Assembly (NCBI GenBank): GCA_903835275.1
Contig: CAILMK010000216.1
Coordinates: 1-9,337 of the forward strand
Direction of reading: 5' to 3'
DNA: 9,337 bases
Origin: an uncultured bacterium
Lineage (GTDB): Bacteria; Bacteroidota; Bacteroidia; CAILMK01
The notes below the pieces were generated by a model. The model did no database searches. It worked only from the letters and a program-made list of their open reading frames with translations, and was not told the DNA's origin. How positions within the stretch are numbered: position 1 is the first letter of the stretch; the number at the start of each line of letters is the position of its first letter. Positions 4,946 through 9,337 of this stretch are shown in pieces. The position numbers and the translations under genes were made by a program.

Positions 4946-5857
4946 CTAAATGATCTGCGCGAATGGTTGCAATACTATTAACAATTCCTTTACACATTCC
5001 AGCCGATAAGCATCATTGAGCTTTTCATAGGAAAAAACAAGATTCCTGAATACCCTTGTGATGATATCTATATTGCTACAGGGCAAATAATAAATATCGC
5101 TTGCAGGAATATTCAATTGCTTCAGGAACTGGTCTACGTTCCACTTGCTGAATACCGCGCCCTTGTTAAACGCATTGATATAAAACATCACCTCACCACC
5201 CACGCTATAATCCATGAATGAATTTCCCTTGTAGGTGGATTCGGATTTTATTTTTGAATCATCTTTATAAGCGAGTACAAAATGTTGCGGAAGATTTACC
5301 CCGAAAATCGGAATATTCAATCTCTGTGCAACGATGGAATAAATAATGGCGAGTGATATCGGGTTTCCGTTTTTTGTTTCGAGAACCTTATTGATAAATG
5401 AATTATCAGGAGAGTGATAATTATCTGAATTACCTTTCAATCCATAGAGATCAAATAGAACATAATTAAGTATCCTGACCTTATCCAGCGGTGCCAGTTG
5501 AAAATTTAATTCCAGCCATGCATCCAGTTTGATCTTATCGATCTGGTTATTGAGGGTTTGTTTATTTAATTCAGGATACCGGAATTTTGCCACCAGATAA
5601 AAGCCTTCGAAAATATCCTTTCCGCCTTCTTCCGCCCAGTCATGCAATTCCTGTTTTACTTGAACGAAATGTATTTTGTCTATAATGGAATGAATCCGTT
5701 CCTGAACAGATTTTTCAGGTTCAGTCAGGTACCTGTCCTCGAGCAATGGCAATACTTCGTTGCCATACGCAAGCAGCTTGTTTGTAACGTGCGTTACCAC
5801 TTCCTCATCACTGTCATCAAGCAGTGAGATCAGTGCATTTATTTCACCGGGATTCAT
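4946..5857 (-). CDS. SirB1/transglutaminase-like (Transglut_core2) family protein
   Basis: A 303-aa cytoplasmic protein without signal peptide or membrane helix. The N-terminal 65 residues look like a short helical HEAT-like repeat (LLDDSDEEVVTHVTNKLLAY). The family core follows: FEGFYLVAKFRYPELN (83-98), LNYVLFDLYGL (130-140), the hallmark NGNPISLAIIYSIVAQRLNI (163-182), and PIFGVNLPQHFVLAY (183-197) with His192. The next part (FMDYSVGG, 214-221) fits a third catalytic-like strand. In the hallmark block Ser168 stands where a papain-like transglutaminase would have its cysteine. As I recall, NPxSL is normal for this family, so the protein is probably not a classical transglutaminase. The biochemical function is unknown. 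The TPR part found at the C-terminus of SirB1 relatives is not evident; the last 50 residues are helical. It is monocistronic on the minus strand as far as I can see. Confidence 0.85.
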   Translation of the reverse strand: MNPGEINALISLLDDSDEEVVTHVTNKLLAYGNEVLPLLEDRYLTEPEKSVQERIHSIIDKIHFVQVKQELHDWAEEGGKDIFEGFYLVAKFRYPELNKQTLNNQIDKIKLDAWLELNFQLAPLDKVRILNYVLFDLYGLKGNSDNYHSPDNSFINKVLETKNGNPISLAIIYSIVAQRLNIPIFGVNLPQHFVLAYKDDSKIKSESTYKGNSFMDYSVGGEVMFYINAFNKGAVFSKWNVDQFLKQLNIPASDIYYLPCSNIDIITRVFRNLVFSYEKLNDAYRLECVKELLIVLQPFAQII

Positions 5858-5915
5858 TTATAAGGTTTGAAATAGCTTACCAAGTTACGAATAAAAATCC
5901 TTTTGCAAACGTTGA

Positions 5916-5936
5916 ACGAAAATTTTTACGAAAATT
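5916..5936. repeat. Short direct repeat upstream of the SirB1-like gene
   Basis: ACGAAAATT occurs twice (5916-5924 and 5928-5936) with a 3-nt spacer, a 12-base period. It lies 59-79 bases upstream of the minus-strand start at 5857. It could be an operator or chance in AT-rich DNA. Confidence 0.25.
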
Positions 5937-6009
5937 GTGTAAAATGGTTTAAAAATTTGGTCTGTCGGCTAAACATAAATAGACATTCTCTTTAAGATTA
6001 TTGTTTATG

Positions 6010-6693
6010 CTATTTTCTCTTCATGTGAAAATCGCTTCTCATAAACGGTTCCTTTACCACTTTCACCGGGTTGGAATATTTTGCGGTATTCAATATATTT
6101 TTCAGGCTTTTACAGGTTTCAAAAGGGCCTTCAACGGCACTGAGGTTTACCAGCCAGGCGGGTACCCATCCAGCAGGATCAACACTTATTTCATATTCTA
6201 TATACACGTCCCCATTACCCTTGGGGATCAGGTTCCAGCTACTTTTGAATTTTTCTATGCGTACCACGCCGCTTTTTTGAGGAACGTAGTTTGGAACTCC
6301 TTCCCCGTTAATATAAATAGCTTTGGTCAGGGGATCCTGTCTCCAGTTGGAATGAATGATTAGGTCCCTGTCGCTAATGGGAAAAGGCACAGAGGTATAT
6401 TGGTAATAGTAAACTTCATTTCCGTTACGCTTTAGCTCGTGCGATTCCTTACAATGATATACCCATTCTTTAAACGCCGGGACATCACGCAATAAAGCCA
6501 TGATTGAATTCAGGCTGGCATGAACTGTCATTTCCGCCCTGAGCTCATTAATGCTGCTACTGCTGACTGCCCGCGTATACACTTTTACGCCTTCCTTGTT
6601 TCGTTCCAGGCGCCAGTCATTTTTACCTGCGTATGAAAACGCATGTAGCAGAAGTGCGGAGAACAAGAAAACGATACATCGCCAGTTCCGCAT
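6010..6693 (-). CDS. Secreted START-domain (StAR-related lipid-transfer) protein
   Basis: A 227-aa protein with a signal peptide: basic start MRNWR, hydrophobic core about 6-19, probable cleavage SYA|GKN after Ala22. No lipobox is present, so it is likely soluble in the periplasm. The rest is a single START domain: DWRLERNKEGVKVYTRAV (26-43), ELRAEMTV (50-57), PFPISDRDLIIH (103-114) and VDPAGWVPAWLVNLSAVEGP (171-190), all typical of bacterial START proteins. START domains hold one lipid or hydrophobic molecule in a deep pocket; the ligand here is unknown. Its ATG overlaps the stop of the upstream M1 peptidase gene by one base (TAATG), so translation is likely coupled and both exported proteins should be made together. 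No clear terminator is seen in the 150 bases after its stop. Confidence 0.92.
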   Translation of the reverse strand: MRNWRCIVFLFSALLLHAFSYAGKNDWRLERNKEGVKVYTRAVSSSSINELRAEMTVHASLNSIMALLRDVPAFKEWVYHCKESHELKRNGNEVYYYQYTSVPFPISDRDLIIHSNWRQDPLTKAIYINGEGVPNYVPQKSGVVRIEKFKSSWNLIPKGNGDVYIEYEISVDPAGWVPAWLVNLSAVEGPFETCKSLKNILNTAKYSNPVKVVKEPFMRSDFHMKRK

Positions 6694-9158
6694 TACAGGG
6701 TAATGATTTTGGATAATTTATCTTTTTGCCAGTCACTCCATGTTTTGGAATGTGCATAATCTGTTAACATTTTTTTATACTCATCCTGTTTCGTAAAATA
6801 AGAAATTGTTTCACCTGCAGGCCCGCTTAACCTTCCATTATTACTCAGATATGCATCTATCACATTTGCCATGGCATCATCGTCGAGGTAGTTCAGGCTT
6901 TGCAGTGTTTTTATAGCCGCGCCGCGTGTGCGGAATTCGTAGGAAACAGATGCGTACAATACAATTTCCTTAACAGCCTTTACAGCTTCAGGAGATGCGT
7001 TTGCTGTACCTTGCATTTTAGGAGCATGTTCTTTTTCCATGAGGTATTTTCTTTTCAGCCACTCCAAACGCAGGCTGTGGTCAGGACCGTATTGTTTATC
7101 GGTAGCAGTTAGATATTGGTCTGTTTTTGATGGATTATCCTGGCACAGTTTTGTAAGTGCCGTTTCAGTGATTTTATAAGAGGAATCCTTTAACAGATTT
7201 TCGCAATCGGGAATAAGTTCAGCAGGAATTTTCTGCAAATTCTGCAAGGCAGCCAGGCGTACTTTTACATCCTTGTCATGCAATGCCTCAGTAATTATTT
7301 TCCTGCAAACAGGATCAGTTTCATTTATAATTTGCGCTATAATTTCCGACTTGGTAGCATGGAATGTTTCCTTGCTATAAGCGTTGAGAAGCGTTTGTTT
7401 TTTCTGGTTCATCGGGAAGCTTTTTAAAGCCACAAGCGCATCATAACGGTCAATCATGTTTTTTGCACGCAATGCCTGTCCTTCCAGCATGGCAAACGGA
7501 CGATCAAAAGTTAGTTTTTTCAGTATATAACTATTCGGGTCAAACAAAATATAATCGATTGGTCTATTGCCGTGATTAGGGATATGGAATACATGGTTTT
7601 CTTCCTCAACCATGTCCTGTTGTGTGGTCATATTTCCATCCAGGTAATGTACTTCAACGGTGATAGGCATTTTAAATAATCCCGTTACTTCATTACGTTC
7701 CTGAACCTGGTCTACATTCACAAGGGTTACACTGTGTGCAGGATCCTGCAGAAAGCTGACTTTATATTCCGGTTCACCGCCGCGATACAACCACTCATCA
7801 AAAAACCAGTCAAGGTTCAATCCCAGTACATCGTGGAAAGCAACATAGAAATCATAGGTTTCCACATTGCTGTATGCATGGGCATTCAGATAATGGGTAA
7901 CTACACGATCATAATTATCTTTCCCAACTACATATTTCAACATGTCCAGAACGAAAGAGCCTTTTTGGTAAATTCTTCCTGATCCTGCACTGGTGTTTAC
8001 AATCGGATTTTTATTGTCCTTGGACATGGCGAGCGAGGTATTTGCTTCATTGCGTTTATCCCACTGGTAATAATCTTCTCCCCTAAGGTAATGATTAGCA
8101 AGTTTACCATAATGCGTAGCGAAACTTTCCTGTAACCAGATGGCATTAGGCCCTCTTCCTGTTATGAAATCACCAAACCACTGGTGCGCCATTTCATGGG
8201 CATTTACGCCTATGTAATCCCTGTCAAGGAATTCCCTTTTATCTACATAGTAGAAATCACCAAATATTGTGGCAGTGGTATTTTCCATGGCTCCGTAAAG
8301 AAAATTCTGAACGGGAATCTGGGAATAACTCTCCCATGGAAATTTAACCCCTGTTTCCTTTTCAAAGAAGTCCATGATCTTTGCCGTATAACGGTAGGTT
8401 GGCTCAAGTGCTTCTTTCTTGTCTTCATAATACCACATCCCCAAGGGTGTACCATCGCTTGCCTTATCGGTAGCCACTTCATATTCTCCGATTCCAAGCA
8501 TCACGAGGTAAAAAGCCATGGGGTGGCTCATGGCATAATGCCAGGTCTTAGTGCCATCGGCATTTATTTTTTCCTCCAGTTTTTTACCATTGCCAAGCAC
8601 CTTATATTTCTTATCAATCGTGACAATTTCCTCGGTAATGAGTTTGTCATCTGCATCATCGTAGGCAGGTATCCAGTAGCGGTTATCCACTCCTTCGCCC
8701 TGAGTCCATATTTGCTTGCGGCTTACATTTTTAGGATCATCCCACCCAATAAAATAAATTCCTTTTTTAGGGGTGGCTTCATATTCTATTGTAATGGAAT
8801 GCTTTGAGCCCCATACCAATGCTTGTTTGAAATGAAGGGTCATTCCTTCCTTTGAAGTGGTATAACCACAATCGGCATTATCAAGGCTCACTTTTTTAAG
8901 GCGGATTTCCGGGGCATCCAGGTACAAACTATCAATGGTTGAGCGGATCGGGGTAAAATCATAAGTCACTTTTCCGATGACGATGCCTTTTTCCGGCTGA
9001 AAATGAACATCAAGGATCATTTTTTCCATATCCGTATTATGTTCCCTGGGACGTGCGGTAGGGTCGTTGAGATAGGATTTGTAGGTGGATTGTGTCTGGC
9101 TTGAGAGGTTGCTTAGGAAGCAAAGGCTTAACGCAAGTGTACTGATAATCTTATACAT
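6693..9158 (-). CDS. Secreted M1-family zinc aminopeptidase (gluzincin)
   Basis: Removes N-terminal residues from peptides, probably in the periplasm or outside the cell. I prefer ATG 9158 (821 aa): it starts directly with a signal peptide (MYKIISTLALSLCFLSNLSS) after an AT-rich leader. The longer 830-aa frame opens with TTG at 9185 and would put extra residues before it. From ATG 9158: N-terminal beta domain to about 225; exopeptidase motif GAMEN (289-293); zinc site HEMAH (321-325), with the third ligand Glu344 in LQESFA, 19 residues after His325; and a candidate transition-state tyrosine Tyr397 in RIYQKG. A beta-sandwich region and a helical HEAT-like C-terminal part (about 560-815) follow. 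There is no T9SS C-terminal sorting domain, and LSLC is a poor lipobox set too early. First gene of a two-gene unit with the START-domain gene. It is divergent from the membrane protein at 9249 across 90 bases. Confidence 0.95.
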   Translation of the reverse strand: MYKIISTLALSLCFLSNLSSQTQSTYKSYLNDPTARPREHNTDMEKMILDVHFQPEKGIVIGKVTYDFTPIRSTIDSLYLDAPEIRLKKVSLDNADCGYTTSKEGMTLHFKQALVWGSKHSITIEYEATPKKGIYFIGWDDPKNVSRKQIWTQGEGVDNRYWIPAYDDADDKLITEEIVTIDKKYKVLGNGKKLEEKINADGTKTWHYAMSHPMAFYLVMLGIGEYEVATDKASDGTPLGMWYYEDKKEALEPTYRYTAKIMDFFEKETGVKFPWESYSQIPVQNFLYGAMENTTATIFGDFYYVDKREFLDRDYIGVNAHEMAHQWFGDFITGRGPNAIWLQESFATHYGKLANHYLRGEDYYQWDKRNEANTSLAMSKDNKNPIVNTSAGSGRIYQKGSFVLDMLKYVVGKDNYDRVVTHYLNAHAYSNVETYDFYVAFHDVLGLNLDWFFDEWLYRGGEPEYKVSFLQDPAHSVTLVNVDQVQERNEVTGLFKMPITVEVHYLDGNMTTQQDMVEEENHVFHIPNHGNRPIDYILFDPNSYILKKLTFDRPFAMLEGQALRAKNMIDRYDALVALKSFPMNQKKQTLLNAYSKETFHATKSEIIAQIINETDPVCRKIITEALHDKDVKVRLAALQNLQKIPAELIPDCENLLKDSSYKITETALTKLCQDNPSKTDQYLTATDKQYGPDHSLRLEWLKRKYLMEKEHAPKMQGTANASPEAVKAVKEIVLYASVSYEFRTRGAAIKTLQSLNYLDDDAMANVIDAYLSNNGRLSGPAGETISYFTKQDEYKKMLTDYAHSKTWSDWQKDKLSKIITL

Positions 9159-9201
9159 ATAACAACAATAAAAATTTATTTTCAAAAAACATACTCAAAA
9201 A

Positions 9202-9231
9202 TTTGACTAATCGAAAAAATGATTATCTTTA
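9202..9231 (+). promoter_or_regulatory. Candidate promoter for the rightmost gene
   Basis: TTTGAC (9202-9207) is followed after 16 bases by TATCTTTA (9224-9231), seven of eight positions of TAnnTTTG. The order and roughly 18-19-base distance between TTTG and TA agree with the Bacteroidota primary sigma-factor promoter. Transcription would start about 10 bases before the ATG at 9249. Confidence 0.5.
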
Positions 9232-9248
9232 CTTAAAATTTGAGTGAT

Positions 9249-9337
9249 ATGGAAAGTTACGCAATTTACGTTATTGCAGCGGTTGCTGTGATAATTTTGG
9301 TAGTTTTTGGTACAGCCTACCTCATGCAAGGCAAGGA
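9249..9337 (+). CDS. N-terminus of a membrane-anchored protein (partial, runs off the right edge)
   Basis: ATG 9249 opens a frame that continues to the window end (29 whole codons). The peptide has a short polar start (MESY) and one strongly hydrophobic stretch (about 5-25: AIYVIAAVAVIILVVFGTAYL), then MQGK. This is most likely an uncleaved N-terminal membrane anchor, or the first of several helices, since no signal-peptidase site is evident. A good promoter lies just upstream. The family cannot be told from 29 residues. Confidence 0.65.
   Translation, partial: MESYAIYVIAAVAVIILVVFGTAYLMQGK

Noticed and set aside
6001..6363. 120-codon plus-strand frame opposite the START gene
   Set aside because: It is antisense to a well-supported START domain with a signal peptide and matches no family.
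8184..8807. 207-codon plus-strand frame opposite the M1 peptidase
   Set aside because: It lies antisense to the part of the gene encoding the GAMEN and HEMAH motifs, is rich in Phe, Ile and His as expected of antisense frames, and resembles no family.
9119..9158. Lipoprotein signal (LSLC) in the M1 peptidase
   Set aside because: Leu rather than Gly, Ala or Ser precedes the cysteine, and the cysteine comes after only 12 residues, inside the hydrophobic core.
9159..9185. Longer N-terminus for the M1 peptidase starting at 9185
   Set aside because: The codon there is TTG, and the extra nine residues would sit in front of a clean signal peptide that begins at ATG 9158.

Overview
The window looks like chromosomal DNA from a Bacteroidota bacterium, probably from the Chitinophagales/Sphingobacteriales part of the phylum. 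Supporting signs are: a YbiT-like ABC-F protein of the Bacteroidota type with one decayed ATP site; a START-like protein of a kind I know mainly from this phylum; A/T-rich leaders without Shine-Dalgarno sequences at the correct distance; TAnnTTTG-like promoter elements; and intergenic repeats built from CCCCTAAA/TTTAGGGG blocks. No mobile-element gene, RNA gene or CRISPR array is visible.

Layout. Bases 1-639 are a poorly coding, patchwork stretch: the C-terminal end of an unrecognised gene (to 194), two tandem hairpins (211-258), a 49-codon reading frame with much higher GC3 than its surroundings (326-475), a decayed copy of an intergenic repeat (about 491-579) and a probable terminator for the next gene. 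From 640 on the window is densely packed with recognisable genes. On the minus strand at 640-2262 lies an ABC-F translation factor. Divergent from it, a plus-strand run holds a Bcp/PrxQ peroxiredoxin (2433-2906), a CsaA-like tRNA-binding protein (3029-3364), an NrnA-type DHH phosphoesterase (3432-4442) and a small START-like protein (4543-4938). A second, well-formed copy of the repeat separates the first two of these. The run meets a convergent SirB1/transglutaminase-like protein (4946-5857, minus strand) with only 7 bases between stops. Upstream of that, also on the minus strand, is a tightly coupled pair: a secreted M1 zinc aminopeptidase (6693-9158) and a secreted START-domain protein (6010-6693), overlapping by one base (TAATG). 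At 9249 a divergent membrane-anchored protein begins and runs off the window.

How the genes fit together. Several cytoplasmic products touch translation and RNA turnover (ABC-F factor, CsaA, NrnA), next to thiol-based peroxide defence (Bcp). The M1-START pair is an envelope-facing unit. Most of this is ordinary housekeeping content and I see no clear new multi-gene system. The points most worth a second look are the asymmetric ATP sites of the ABC-F protein, the two related intergenic repeats, the mosaic left edge and the coupled M1-START pair.
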